From positions 1 through 64,000 of the forward strand of contig NZ_KB849575.1 of NCBI RefSeq assembly GCF_000368625.1: DNA of 64,000 bases, given 5' to 3'. A program made the position numbers and the translations under genes. This DNA comes from Acinetobacter schindleri CIP 107287 (GTDB lineage: Bacteria; Pseudomonadota; Gammaproteobacteria; Pseudomonadales; Moraxellaceae). The notes under the pieces were generated by a model. It saw only the letters and a program-made list of their open reading frames with translations, was not told where the DNA came from and did no database searches. Every line of letters begins with the position of its first letter. Positions within the stretch are counted from its first letter, which is position 1. This document shows positions 28,138-37,407 of this stretch, piece by piece.

Positions 28138-29472
28138 ATGACAAAAATAAAATATTTAGGGTTATTACTGGGGTTGTTGAGTTTGCCTATCTATGCAGCT
28201 GAACCAGCAGAAATGGTAAAAAATATCCAGGAAATCCGGATATCGCTGGACAGTGTCTGGGTGGTGATGGGCGGTATTCTGGTGTTCTTCATGCAGGCGG
28301 GTTTTGCACTGATTGAGAGCGGCTCAGTCAGAAGTAAAAATAGCGTGAATGTTTTAATGAAAAATTATATGGATGCCTGTCTTGGAGGGCTGGTTTTCTG
28401 GCTGATAGGTTTTGGGCTTATGTTCGGGATTAATCATACCGGGTGGTTTGGTAGCTCACATTTTGCACCGGATAATTTAGATAGCTGGAGCTGGAATTTA
28501 CTCTTCTTCCAAATGATGTTTGCCGCAACAGCAACCACCATTGCCAGTGGTGCCATGGCAGAGCGTATTCATTTTGTCGCCTATGTGGTGAGTGCCGCTT
28601 TTGTGAGTGGCTTAATTTATCCAGTTTTTGGCAGTTGGGCGTGGGGGAGTCTATTTGAGGGTGAAGGCTGGCTCAAAGCCATGGGCTTTATTGATTTTGC
28701 TGGTTCAACTGTAGTGCATTCGATTGGTGGCTGGGTTGCTTTGGCGGGCATTATTGTATTGGGTCCACGTATAGGGCGTTTTGGCCGTAATGGTCAAGTG
28801 CACTATTTACCCGGCCATAATCTGCCTTTAATTGCCTTGGGTGGTTTTATTTTGTGGTTAGCCTGGTTTGGCTTCAATGCCGCTTCTACAGTCAACGCCG
28901 ATGTCAGCATCGGGCGGATTGCTTTAAATACCCATCTCGCAGCGTGTGCGGCGGCAGTGGCTTATATGCTATTTGCCCTGGTACGACGTAAAGCAATTTT
29001 AATAAGGACTACGATTAATGCTTCCTTAGGTGGGCTAGTGGGGATTACAGCGGGTTGCGCCACAATGAGTCCTATGTTTGCTGTTATAACCGGACTGGTA
29101 GCAGGGTTGCTGGTTAGTGTATTGCCAGCACTACTCGAGAAAATGCGTATTGATGATGTGGTGGATGCTGTCACTGTACATGGCTTTTGTGGTGCTTGGG
29201 GGACGCTAGCTGCGGGTATCTTTTATGAAAGTAAAATGTTTGATAGCAGCATTATTGCTGTTCAGGCAGTAGGCGTTGGTGCCGGATTTGCCTGGGGCTT
29301 CGGGGTGGCATTTATTGTATTTAAAGTGCTGCATATTATTTTAGGTGGTTTACGTGTGAGTGCACAGCACGAGCAGCGTGGTCTGGACTATACCGAGCAT
29401 GCTGAACTGTCTTATCCAGAATTCCAGCGAGATGTAACTTTCGATACGGATCACATTACCAAACGACATTAA
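28138..29472 (+). CDS. amtB: Ammonium transporter Amt
   Basis: A 444-residue Amt/MEP/Rh channel. After a cleavable-looking signal (residues 1-20, ending IYAAE) come 11 helices. The twin-histidine pore motifs AGSTVVHSIGGW and VTVHGFCGAWGTLAAG are both present, as are the SGAMAERIHF segment and MQAGFALIESGSVRSKN. It conducts ammonium into the cytosol across the inner membrane. Usually glnK is next to amtB and regulates it; no PII gene is seen here. The sigma-54 promoter at 28093-28108 predicts expression under nitrogen limitation. Confidence 0.94.
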   Translation: MTKIKYLGLLLGLLSLPIYAAEPAEMVKNIQEIRISLDSVWVVMGGILVFFMQAGFALIESGSVRSKNSVNVLMKNYMDACLGGLVFWLIGFGLMFGINHTGWFGSSHFAPDNLDSWSWNLLFFQMMFAATATTIASGAMAERIHFVAYVVSAAFVSGLIYPVFGSWAWGSLFEGEGWLKAMGFIDFAGSTVVHSIGGWVALAGIIVLGPRIGRFGRNGQVHYLPGHNLPLIALGGFILWLAWFGFNAASTVNADVSIGRIALNTHLAACAAAVAYMLFALVRRKAILIRTTINASLGGLVGITAGCATMSPMFAVITGLVAGLLVSVLPALLEKMRIDDVVDAVTVHGFCGAWGTLAAGIFYESKMFDSSIIAVQAVGVGAGFAWGFGVAFIVFKVLHIILGGLRVSAQHEQRGLDYTEHAELSYPEFQRDVTFDTDHITKRH

Positions 29473-29490
29473 TGGATAGGAGGGTATAAC

Positions 29491-30102
29491 ATGAATGCAG
29501 AAGTGCTCAATCTAGAACAGCGCCGCCAGGCTATTCAGCGTGGGCTACAGCATTATTTTCAAGGACCTCACCTAGAACAGATCGTAGGATATTGGGAACA
29601 GGAATATAGCGGGCAGCCTGCTTTTGTACTGAATCGCTTTCTTAGCGAGATTTGTACTACAGAAGAGCTTAAGCAGAACCGGAAAGATATGCTTAAACAG
29701 GTACTGCATGAACTGACCATTCTGGAAAAAAGTGAATGGATCGAGTCTGAAGATACAGAGGCAGTATCTCTTAATCAGAAGGCACAGTACCAGGCTTATA
29801 TTGAGTTTGGAGAATCAGTTCTTGATCAGGTCAAGCTAGAAGATCAGCAAGACTTTTATAGGGAGCTGGCACAACAACTGGTACAAGACCGGATTTTGTT
29901 CCAGGAAACTATTCAGAAATTGCAGAAAAGTGCGGATTTGCTGAGCTATGTATCTTCAAAACTTTATGCACAAGCCATTACCAGTCTATATCAGGTATTC
30001 TGTGACTTCTATGGCCCACAACGTAGTGATCAGGTCTATGCTCAGGCCAAGAATTTGATCAAACAAAAATACCCAGAAGCTAATTTACAGCAACTCCTTT
30101 GA
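29491..30102 (+). CDS. Hypothetical protein downstream of amtB
   Basis: A 203-residue, acidic, all-helical soluble protein with no signal or membrane segment and no family I recognise. Two helical halves are rich in Gln and Leu (LEQRRQAIQRGLQHYF; LAQQLVQDRILFQETIQKL). A strong ggagggt site lies 8 bases before the ATG and the gap to amtB is 18 bases, so the two are probably cotranscribed and a nitrogen-linked role is conceivable, but this is inference from position only. Confidence 0.7.
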   Translation: MNAEVLNLEQRRQAIQRGLQHYFQGPHLEQIVGYWEQEYSGQPAFVLNRFLSEICTTEELKQNRKDMLKQVLHELTILEKSEWIESEDTEAVSLNQKAQYQAYIEFGESVLDQVKLEDQQDFYRELAQQLVQDRILFQETIQKLQKSADLLSYVSSKLYAQAITSLYQVFCDFYGPQRSDQVYAQAKNLIKQKYPEANLQQLL

Positions 30103-30133
30103 ATCTTTTCGGTTAAAGTTTATTTTGAGCCAA

Positions 30134-30167
30134 TAAAAAAAAGCGGCCTCCATGGGCCGCTTTTTTA
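30134..30167. terminator. Convergent terminator
   Basis: aaaaaaaagcggcc-tccat-gggccgctttttt lies between the amtB operon (+) and rsfS (-). Confidence 0.88.
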
Positions 30168-30177
30168 AGAATCTGTT

Positions 30178-30582
30178 TTATGCCACTGAATCTGCAGGAG
30201 CATTGCTCCACAGGCTTTCTAGGTCATAGAATTTACGCGCTGTAGGAAGCATGCAGTGAACCACTACATATCCGAGGTCTAGGAGAATCCATTCAGCATC
30301 ACGTTCGCCTTCGATGCCAAGTGGACGGAAGCCAGCTTTACGTGCTTCTTCAGCAACATTGTTGGCAAGAGATTTGATGTGACGGGTAGAGGTACCGCTG
30401 GCAATGACCATGGCATCAGCAACATTGCTCATACCGCTGACATCAAGCACAACAACTTCTTTGGCCTTTACATCTTCAAGTGCAGCATGCACAACTTTCA
30501 AGCAGTCTTGTACAGTCTGTAAGTGTGAATTCATAGTAAGATCGTGAGAATTAGAAGCGCTGGGCGATGGTTCTAAATTCAT
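30178..30582 (-). CDS. rsfS: Ribosome silencing factor RsfS
   Basis: A 134-residue protein of the RsfS/Iojap family that binds ribosomal protein uL14 and blocks subunit joining when growth slows. Conserved sequence includes DVSGMSNVADAMVIASGTS and the C-terminal AEWILLDLGYVVVHCMLP. The first 16 residues are not conserved; an internal ATG at 30534 is a reasonable alternative start and would give a more standard length of 118. Confidence 0.92.
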   Translation of the reverse strand: MNLEPSPSASNSHDLTMNSHLQTVQDCLKVVHAALEDVKAKEVVVLDVSGMSNVADAMVIASGTSTRHIKSLANNVAEEARKAGFRPLGIEGERDAEWILLDLGYVVVHCMLPTARKFYDLESLWSNAPADSVA

Positions 30583-30670
30583 GGGGGATATAATTTCCTA
30601 ACAATTATGCATGATCTAATATAGCGGTTTTGCCCCGAAATTTCAAATCAGCACATTGTTCGGTTTGTAA

Positions 30671-31453
30671 TCAATCTGCAAAATATCGGGTCTTCCAGCC
30701 AAAAGACGCTGCTGAATGCTTCAGCGGGCGATATTCTGCTGCCACATAGCCTTGATATTGGCTATTCTCTAACCATTGAAAAATCTCGACATAATTAACA
30801 ATAGCTGTACCAGGTTCATGTCGCCCTGGACAGTCTGCAAATTGAATGTGTCCAATTGTGTCAATATTCTCTTTTAAAGCTTCAAATACATCTTCACCCA
30901 TCATCGCCATATGGTAACAGTCATATTGCATCTTTAAGGCTGGATGTTGGACTGCTTCGAGCATTTCCTGTGCTTGAGCTACATTTTGCACCAGGAAGCG
31001 TGGCATGTCGGTCCCATTGATCATCTCAAAGACTGGCTGAATACCATGATCTGCCAACATCGAACAGGCCATTTTCAGATTATCTGCCAATGTATTCAGG
31101 CAAGGTAACAGGTCACTATCCAGCGGCTGTTTACCTGCCAGAATATTGACGCTCGGTACTTTCAGTGCGGTTGCATATGTAATCGCTTGTTGCATCGCTT
31201 GATGAAATTCAATCTCCTTGCCGGGTATGCCAGCCAGTCCATGACCGCCTTGCATCAGGTCACCTGCTGGGACATTGATCAGGCATAAACTCAGCTGATG
31301 CGCTGTCAACTGTGCCTGAATCTGCTCGATAGTCAGTTCATAAGGAAACTGGATTTCTACATGGTCAAAACCATGCTCACGGGCAAGGGCAAAACGTTCC
31401 AGCAGGGGAACTTCCGTAAAAATCATGGAAAGGTTGACTGCGAATTTTAACAT
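30671..31453 (-). CDS. hyi: Hydroxypyruvate isomerase family protein (Hyi)
   Basis: A 260-residue TIM-barrel of the xylose isomerase-like superfamily. The start KFAVNLSMIFTEVPLLERF and the central FEMINGTDMPRF and MQYDCYHM segments fit bacterial hydroxypyruvate isomerase, with Glu and Asp metal ligands in those motifs. It interconverts hydroxypyruvate and tartronate semialdehyde in glyoxylate assimilation. It lies 45 bases after the dehydrogenase gene on the same strand; AAGGAG precedes the ATG. No glyoxylate carboligase gene is in view. Confidence 0.85.
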   Translation of the reverse strand: MLKFAVNLSMIFTEVPLLERFALAREHGFDHVEIQFPYELTIEQIQAQLTAHQLSLCLINVPAGDLMQGGHGLAGIPGKEIEFHQAMQQAITYATALKVPSVNILAGKQPLDSDLLPCLNTLADNLKMACSMLADHGIQPVFEMINGTDMPRFLVQNVAQAQEMLEAVQHPALKMQYDCYHMAMMGEDVFEALKENIDTIGHIQFADCPGRHEPGTAIVNYVEIFQWLENSQYQGYVAAEYRPLKHSAASFGWKTRYFAD

Positions 31454-31498
31454 CTGAAGCTCCTTGCACTAAATATGGAAATAATCGTGAAAATGAAG

Positions 31499-32362
31499 TT
31501 ATTGAACGTGCTGAATGACAGTCGCTAGATCCGTTTCGCTATAGCCATTCTCTTGATGAGCCTTGAGCTGAGATAAAGCTTGAGAAGCAACCGGAATATT
31601 TAGCGCATGTGCTGCTGCAAGCTGTACTGCATTATTGAGGTCTTTGGACAAGGTCTGAACTTTCCATTGCACCGGTTCAAAGGTCTGGGTGGCCATACGC
31701 GGTGCCAGAATCTGATACGGTTTTGAATCCGCGAAACCACCGGCCAGCGCTGGGGCAAGCAGGGTGGTATCTACTCCAGCACGTCCAGCCAGTGCCACAG
31801 CTTCGGCAATCAGTGTACTGTTTGCCGCGACAATCAGCTGATTACAGATTTTCGTCGCTTGTCCTGTACCTGAGTCACCCATGCGAGTCACGCGATGGGA
31901 GAGGACTTGGTAAATTGCAGCTAAAGAAGAAATAATCTGTTCATCACCGCCGGCAAAGACCACGAGACTGCCTTGTTCAGCACCGGCAGTACCGCCAGAA
32001 ACTGGGGAATCAATCCAGATCACCTGTTGGGCCTGCGCACGTTGTGCCAGTTCCAACGTCTGCTGCACAGATAAACTGGAGAAATCTACAATCACCTGTT
32101 GTGCAACCAGATAAGGCTCAATCTGTTCATACACTACTTTAACGGCTAAATCGTCCGCCAGACAGATGAGAACTACCGGATAATTTGCAATCTGCTCAAG
32201 CTGCAATAACTGTGCACCTTGAGCAATCAATGCATCACAAGCAGAAGCAGTACGGTTCCAGACAGCAACTTCAAAGCCTGCCTGAATCAGCCGACTGGCC
32301 ATACGGCTACCCATCAGGCCTATACCGAGAAATGCGATTTTAGTGGTTTGATCAAACTGCAT
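31499..32362 (-). CDS. NAD(P)-dependent beta-hydroxyacid dehydrogenase (GlxR/MmsB-like)
   Basis: A 287-residue dehydrogenase with N-terminal nucleotide loop GIGLMGSRMASRLIQAGFEV, the substrate-binding DSPVSGGTAGAEQGSL motif and a catalytic Lys in GQATKICNQL (about 165-175). The family includes tartronate semialdehyde reductase and 3-hydroxyisobutyrate dehydrogenase. Being upstream of hyi favours tartronate semialdehyde reductase, giving glycerate from hydroxypyruvate via Hyi, but the sequence does not prove this. Confidence 0.83.
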   Translation of the reverse strand: MQFDQTTKIAFLGIGLMGSRMASRLIQAGFEVAVWNRTASACDALIAQGAQLLQLEQIANYPVVLICLADDLAVKVVYEQIEPYLVAQQVIVDFSSLSVQQTLELAQRAQAQQVIWIDSPVSGGTAGAEQGSLVVFAGGDEQIISSLAAIYQVLSHRVTRMGDSGTGQATKICNQLIVAANSTLIAEAVALAGRAGVDTTLLAPALAGGFADSKPYQILAPRMATQTFEPVQWKVQTLSKDLNNAVQLAAAHALNIPVASQALSQLKAHQENGYSETDLATVIQHVQ

Positions 32363-32391
32363 GATGCTATCCGATATCTACTGAGATGATC

Positions 32392-33180
32392 TTATGAATA
32401 CTGGCGAGGCTGGAACTGGACTTCTGGATTCTTGTCTTTCTTGCGTGCCAACTGGCTGTTTTTGCCGAGGAGTAATTTTAACTGCCAGATTTTTTCCATA
32501 CGTAAGGATTTGTTTGGTTGATGTTCCATGGCATCCAGCACATATTTAGACGCCATTAAAGCATCTGGAGAACGCTGCAACATTTCTTCAGCCAAGGCTT
32601 GTGCTTTTGCTAGAGGTTGCTCATCTACATGAGTGATCAGGCCGATCTGCTTGGCATAGTTACCGTCAAAAATACGCGCGGTCAGTGTCAGTTCTTTGGC
32701 TAGATCCAGACTGATTAAGCCTTTTAACGAACGGCTCAGACCCATATCTGGTACTAAGCCCCAACGGCTTTCCATAATTGACATTTGAGTCTGTGGATGA
32801 GCAATCCGAATATCTGCTGCCAGTGCCAGCTGCATGCCTGCACCAAAACAATAGCCTTCCAAAGCTGCAATCACGGGAACCGGTAATTCTTGCCAGATCA
32901 AAAATGCTTTCTGAAATAGACTCTGACCCGGACGCAGCAGTTCCCAGGCTGCATAGGCACGATTTTTTGGATTATTTAAATCAGCGAGATCAATCCCGGC
33001 ACTAAAGACCTGTGCTTCACCTGTCAGAATGACACAGCGGATACTTTTATCCTTTTTGATCGTGTTGGCGGTTGCAACAAGTTCACGCAATAGCGCAAAA
33101 CTCATGGCATTACGTTTGTCCGGACGGTTTAAACTCACCGTAGCAATTCCATTATTTTTTTCTAAACGAACCAGTGACAT
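32392..33180 (-). CDS. Enoyl-CoA hydratase/isomerase (crotonase) family protein
   Basis: A 262-residue crotonase-fold protein. It has RPDKRNAMSFALL at the start, the oxyanion-hole residues in FSAGIDLADL (about 55-65) and ALEGYCFGAGMQLALAADIRIA (about 98-120). Asp and Glu in ESRWGLVPDMG fit an acid-base pair, more like dienoyl-CoA isomerases than classic hydratases. I place the start at ATG 33180 after GAAGGG; the open frame runs 11 codons further. 29 bases separate it from the next gene, so the three may form an operon. Confidence 0.85.
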   Translation of the reverse strand: MSLVRLEKNNGIATVSLNRPDKRNAMSFALLRELVATANTIKKDKSIRCVILTGEAQVFSAGIDLADLNNPKNRAYAAWELLRPGQSLFQKAFLIWQELPVPVIAALEGYCFGAGMQLALAADIRIAHPQTQMSIMESRWGLVPDMGLSRSLKGLISLDLAKELTLTARIFDGNYAKQIGLITHVDEQPLAKAQALAEEMLQRSPDALMASKYVLDAMEHQPNKSLRMEKIWQLKLLLGKNSQLARKKDKNPEVQFQPRQYS

Positions 33181-33279
33181 GGCTAAACCCTTCATTTTTA
33201 TTGCCCTGAGCATAGCATGTGCGTTAGATCACGTGCATGACACTTAAGTCACGCTTTGTGATTGTTCTTAACTTGCGCA

Positions 33280-36090
33280 TTAGATCATATGCTTATTTAG
33301 CACCTGTTGTGCAGCCTGTTCCACCTGGCCAATGCCTGCTTTAAGCTCATCGAGGCGTTTCATCACCTCCTGAACAAAGGCTTCATCAGCTTTGCGACGT
33401 TCTTTACGTAGGGTAGAAACAAACTGTTCAAAACTGCCTGTCAGCTGTTGCAGGTTCGGCGTACCCACATAACGTGTCGCGCCGTAGAGCCGATGCAGTA
33501 CATGTTCCAGTTGTGGAAAATCTTCCAGTTCAATCAGCTGTTCTATTTCACTGAGTTCAGTTTCAAAACTGTCGACCAGCATTCTCAACAGATCTACGGC
33601 CAGATCTTCCTTATTGGCAGCCAGTTGCAGACTTTGCTGCCAGTCCAGAATATTGCTATCCAGAGCATCAATGACATTCGCACGTTCTAGCATGGGTGCC
33701 TTGCGGAAATTTTCCGTGGTCCATTGAGTCAGAATCTGGATGATCTGTTCAATCTGAATGGGCTTGGTGACATAATCATCCATGCCACCCTGTAGCAATT
33801 TATGCTTTTCATCAGACAGGGCATGTGCAGTCAGGGCAATAATTGGCAAACGTCGATGGTTTTCAAAGGTGGATTCCAGCGAGCGGATGGCACGGGTTGT
33901 ATCCATGCCGGACATCACCGGCATCTGAATATCCATAAATACCAGATCAAATGGACTTAAACCTTCTTCATGACGTTGCTGGATAATATCAATCGCTTCC
34001 TGACCGCTAGTGGCCTTGGTCGTGGTGACATTCAGTTCACCCAGTAGCGCTTCCAGTACAATCAGGTTGGGTAAATGATCATCGACTGCCAATATATGCA
34101 GCCCTTGACCATTAAAGTCTTCATGAACCTCTTGATCGAATACGGGCTGGTTATTCAGGAGTTGAATCAGGGCACTACGGCTAAGTGGCTGGTATAGCGC
34201 ACGGGCACGGTATTCATTCAGCATATTTGGATCAAGCTGCATCTGATAGCCATAGACTGCCAGATTGCCATGATAACGCGCACGAATTTCTTGTAGCAGG
34301 GCCTGACTGTCACCGCTATGATCAACGATTAGCCAGGTATTTTCAGTCGTAGTTTTTAGATGATTCAGACGGCTAAACAGATCCAGAATCGAAGCACACT
34401 CAGTATGCTTCACGTTATAGTTTTCCAGATAATGACGCAGTACATTCGCTGTTGCTGGATGTGCCAGATAAGAGACCACAGTCAGATTGCTAAAGTCTGG
34501 GTGTTCGATCACATCATCTTCATCGACCAGGAACTGGGCGGTAAACCAGAAGGTCGAACCTTTCTCGGTTGGGGCGCGTTCCTGGTTATCTTCAAAGCCG
34601 ATCTGGCCATGCATCAGACTGACCAGCTGTTTGGAAATCGCCAGACCCAGTCCAGTGCCACCAAACTGACGTGTAACTGAGGTATCGCCTTGTGAGAAGG
34701 ATTCAAACAGCTTCTTGCGGTCAGTGCCGCTGAGGCCGATACCACTATCCTGTACGCTAAAATGCAGCAGACATTGCCCGATATCATCGTGTTCCATTCG
34801 TACCCGCACGATGATTTCACCATCCGGCGTAAACTTGATCGCATTGGAAATCAAATTAGTCAGAATCTGCTTAAAGCGCAGTGCATCACCATTGACGCAT
34901 TTTGGTACATTGTCGGCATAGTAGAAGGCCATATCAATATGCTTCTGCGCTGCCAGTGGCGAGAGCATGTCCATTACATCAAAAATCGCTTCTTCCAGAT
35001 CAAACAGCGCCGTTTCAAGTTCTAGTTTACCGGCATCAATCTTGGAAAAATCTAGTACGTCATTGATCAGGGCCAGCAGATGCGCCGATGATTTGCGGAT
35101 GGTTTGTAAATACAGACTCTGCTCATTACTTAAATTACCCTGACGCAGTAGCAAATGAATAAAGCCATCAATACTGTTTAATGGGGTGCGTAATTCATGT
35201 GAAATATTGGCTAAAAATACTGACTTGGCCTGATTGGCAGAAATCGCCTGGTCACGGGCCTGACGGTAGGTGATGTTCTGCACTTCGAGAGTGTCGAGGG
35301 TGCGGCGCAAGTCATCTTCGGTCTGTTCAGTATGTTCGCGCAGTTCCAGAAAACTGAAATGCAGCCGTTTTACCACATTGGCAATATCGCGCTGTAACAG
35401 GCGCAGTTCACCAGTACTGTTGATGACAATATGCTGATCCAAAGTATCCGCATTCAGGCGTTGTAACTGCATGCGGATTTCATACATTGGTGCAATCCAG
35501 CGGCGCGAGTAAAAATTTAGACACAATAAAAGTAGCAACAAGGTCAACAGGCCGGTGGCAATCAATACGATCATCACGCGGTAGCGAGCAATTTCGAGGG
35601 GTTGATTGTCCAGCTCAATCGCAAGCCAGCCCGGATTGCCCGTATTGTCATTAATGCGAACTGCAAAAATGTGATTATTCTGATTGATAATCGGGCCAAC
35701 AAAACTAGCTTCCTGCTTCAACTTTGGCCAAGGTGCCTGGTCCTGAAAACCAATACCGAGGCGGTTTTTGCCTTGAGGATCCAGAATTGCAGCACGAATC
35801 AGATGCTTCTCATTGAGCATGTTTTGCATGGCATTGCGTGCCTGTTCATACTGCCAGGGGGAGTAATTGACAATATCCAGCGCAGATTCAGAAGTGGCCT
35901 GAAAACGGGTCAGAATGGCAATCGCCATCTGTTTTTGCTGGGCACGGGCTGCATTGGAGGTTTCTGTCAAAACTAGGGCTGCACCCACACAAGCCAAAAT
36001 TGTAATTGGCACAAAGATCAGGGCAATCAACTGGCCGTAGGCATGATTTAAGTGTAGGCGTTTAAACAGCTTTTTATTGATATTTGACAT
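33280..36090 (-). CDS. gacS: Hybrid sensor histidine kinase GacS/BarA
   Basis: A 936-residue tripartite kinase. Order: first membrane helix (about 20-42), periplasmic sensor, second helix (about 171-193), HAMP linker, HisKA with FLANISHELRTPLN (His298), HATPase with a GTGLGLAISKQLV loop, a degenerate middle region, a receiver domain with phospho-acceptor in VFMDIQMPVMSG, and a C-terminal Hpt domain with HRLYGATRYVG. It phosphorylates the response regulator GacA, which acts through small RNAs on motility, biofilm and virulence. Full length; gacA is not in the window. Confidence 0.93.
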   Translation of the reverse strand: MSNINKKLFKRLHLNHAYGQLIALIFVPITILACVGAALVLTETSNAARAQQKQMAIAILTRFQATSESALDIVNYSPWQYEQARNAMQNMLNEKHLIRAAILDPQGKNRLGIGFQDQAPWPKLKQEASFVGPIINQNNHIFAVRINDNTGNPGWLAIELDNQPLEIARYRVMIVLIATGLLTLLLLLLCLNFYSRRWIAPMYEIRMQLQRLNADTLDQHIVINSTGELRLLQRDIANVVKRLHFSFLELREHTEQTEDDLRRTLDTLEVQNITYRQARDQAISANQAKSVFLANISHELRTPLNSIDGFIHLLLRQGNLSNEQSLYLQTIRKSSAHLLALINDVLDFSKIDAGKLELETALFDLEEAIFDVMDMLSPLAAQKHIDMAFYYADNVPKCVNGDALRFKQILTNLISNAIKFTPDGEIIVRVRMEHDDIGQCLLHFSVQDSGIGLSGTDRKKLFESFSQGDTSVTRQFGGTGLGLAISKQLVSLMHGQIGFEDNQERAPTEKGSTFWFTAQFLVDEDDVIEHPDFSNLTVVSYLAHPATANVLRHYLENYNVKHTECASILDLFSRLNHLKTTTENTWLIVDHSGDSQALLQEIRARYHGNLAVYGYQMQLDPNMLNEYRARALYQPLSRSALIQLLNNQPVFDQEVHEDFNGQGLHILAVDDHLPNLIVLEALLGELNVTTTKATSGQEAIDIIQQRHEEGLSPFDLVFMDIQMPVMSGMDTTRAIRSLESTFENHRRLPIIALTAHALSDEKHKLLQGGMDDYVTKPIQIEQIIQILTQWTTENFRKAPMLERANVIDALDSNILDWQQSLQLAANKEDLAVDLLRMLVDSFETELSEIEQLIELEDFPQLEHVLHRLYGATRYVGTPNLQQLTGSFEQFVSTLRKERRKADEAFVQEVMKRLDELKAGIGQVEQAAQQVLNKHMI

Positions 36091-36459
36091 GATTCAAGCA
36101 GTGTTTTCCTTATGCTCCGCATATTAGCACGCTTTAATTCTTCAGTTAAAATTTCATCAAGGTTTTTCGCAATATCAAATTAAACAGACTTTTTAAGAAT
36201 AAATCTGGATATGAAAAATATTCAAATAGATAGCGTATAAAATGCTAAGAAATGAAAGCTTTTAAATCTGAAATTGACCTGAGAAATATTGAAATAACAG
36301 CGTTTAATTTACAAATAAGCTACTGACAGAAATAATGTTTTTTAATTTTTAGACCATGCTGCACGAGTTTTGATCGGTTTTCTGAAAAAGACTGGCTAAA
36401 TGGGTGCAGGGAAATGCAAATTTTCATACAATAGCCGCACCTCGACATAGGTGCAAATA
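36091..36459. other. Divergent intergenic region, gacS/cysM
   Basis: 369 AT-rich bases between two divergent genes. It must hold both promoters. I see no clear RNA gene, terminator or extended repeat in it. Confidence 0.5.
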
Positions 36460-37389
36460 ATGAGTAATACAACCCCTGATTTTCAAGCAGACGAATTTTT
36501 ACTGGACTACTACGTAGGCAAAACGCCACTGGTACGTCTACAGCGTCTGGCAAATCACACTCAAGCGACAGTGTTAGCAAAGCTCGAAGGCAATAATCCT
36601 GCAGGTTCGGTGAAAGATCGTCCGGCCTATAACATGATCATGCAGGCGGAAAAGCGTGGTCAGATCAAGCCAGGTGACACCCTGATTGAGGCGACGAGTG
36701 GAAATACAGGGATTGCATTGGCGATGGTTGCGGCAATGCGCGGCTACAAAATGAAGCTGATCATGCCGAATAACATGAGTCAGGAACGTAAGGATGCCAT
36801 GCGTGCTTACGGTGCCGAACTGATTGAAGTGACCAAAGAGCAAGGCATGGAGGGTGCACGTGATCTGGCACTGCAAATGCAAAACGAAGGCAAAGGCCTG
36901 GTCCTAAACCAGTTTGGTAATCCGGACAATGTTGAAGCGCATTATCTGACCACTGGTCCGGAAATTTGGCAGCAAACGGGTGGCAAGATCACTCACTTTG
37001 TCAGCTCGATGGGTACGACCGGTACTATTATGGGTGTATCTAAATACCTGAAAGAGATGAATCCGGATATTCAGATTGTGGGTTTACAACCTTCTGACGG
37101 TTCAAGTATTGCGGGGATCCGCCGCTGGCCAGAAGAGTATCTGCCAACCATTTTCGACCGTAGCCGTGTGGATCGTATTATCGATATTCCACAAATTGAA
37201 GCTGAAAAAACCATGCGCAAGCTGGCACAAAAAGAAGGGATCAGTGCTGGAACTTCTTCCGGAGGTGCAGTCTGGGCATCAATCAAGCTGGCAGAAGAAA
37301 ATCCAGGTGCCGTAATCGTGTGCATTATTTGTGACCGTGGTGACCGTTATCTGTCTACAGGTTTATTCTCTGTACAAGATCCTGAATAA
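36460..37389 (+). CDS. cysM: Cysteine synthase B (CysM)
   Basis: A 309-residue PLP enzyme making cysteine (or S-sulfocysteine from thiosulfate) from O-acetylserine. The PLP lysine lies in NNPAGSVKDRPAYN (about residues 42-55), TSGNTGIALAM binds substrate, and the late GISAGTSSGGAVW is the phosphate loop. The charged RRWPEEYLP region is typical of CysM rather than CysK. I take ATG 36460, after taggtg; a GTG three codons earlier is possible. Confidence 0.94.
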   Translation: MSNTTPDFQADEFLLDYYVGKTPLVRLQRLANHTQATVLAKLEGNNPAGSVKDRPAYNMIMQAEKRGQIKPGDTLIEATSGNTGIALAMVAAMRGYKMKLIMPNNMSQERKDAMRAYGAELIEVTKEQGMEGARDLALQMQNEGKGLVLNQFGNPDNVEAHYLTTGPEIWQQTGGKITHFVSSMGTTGTIMGVSKYLKEMNPDIQIVGLQPSDGSSIAGIRRWPEEYLPTIFDRSRVDRIIDIPQIEAEKTMRKLAQKEGISAGTSSGGAVWASIKLAEENPGAVIVCIICDRGDRYLSTGLFSVQDPE

Positions 37390-37407
37390 TTCCTGAGTAA
37401 TCAATTT

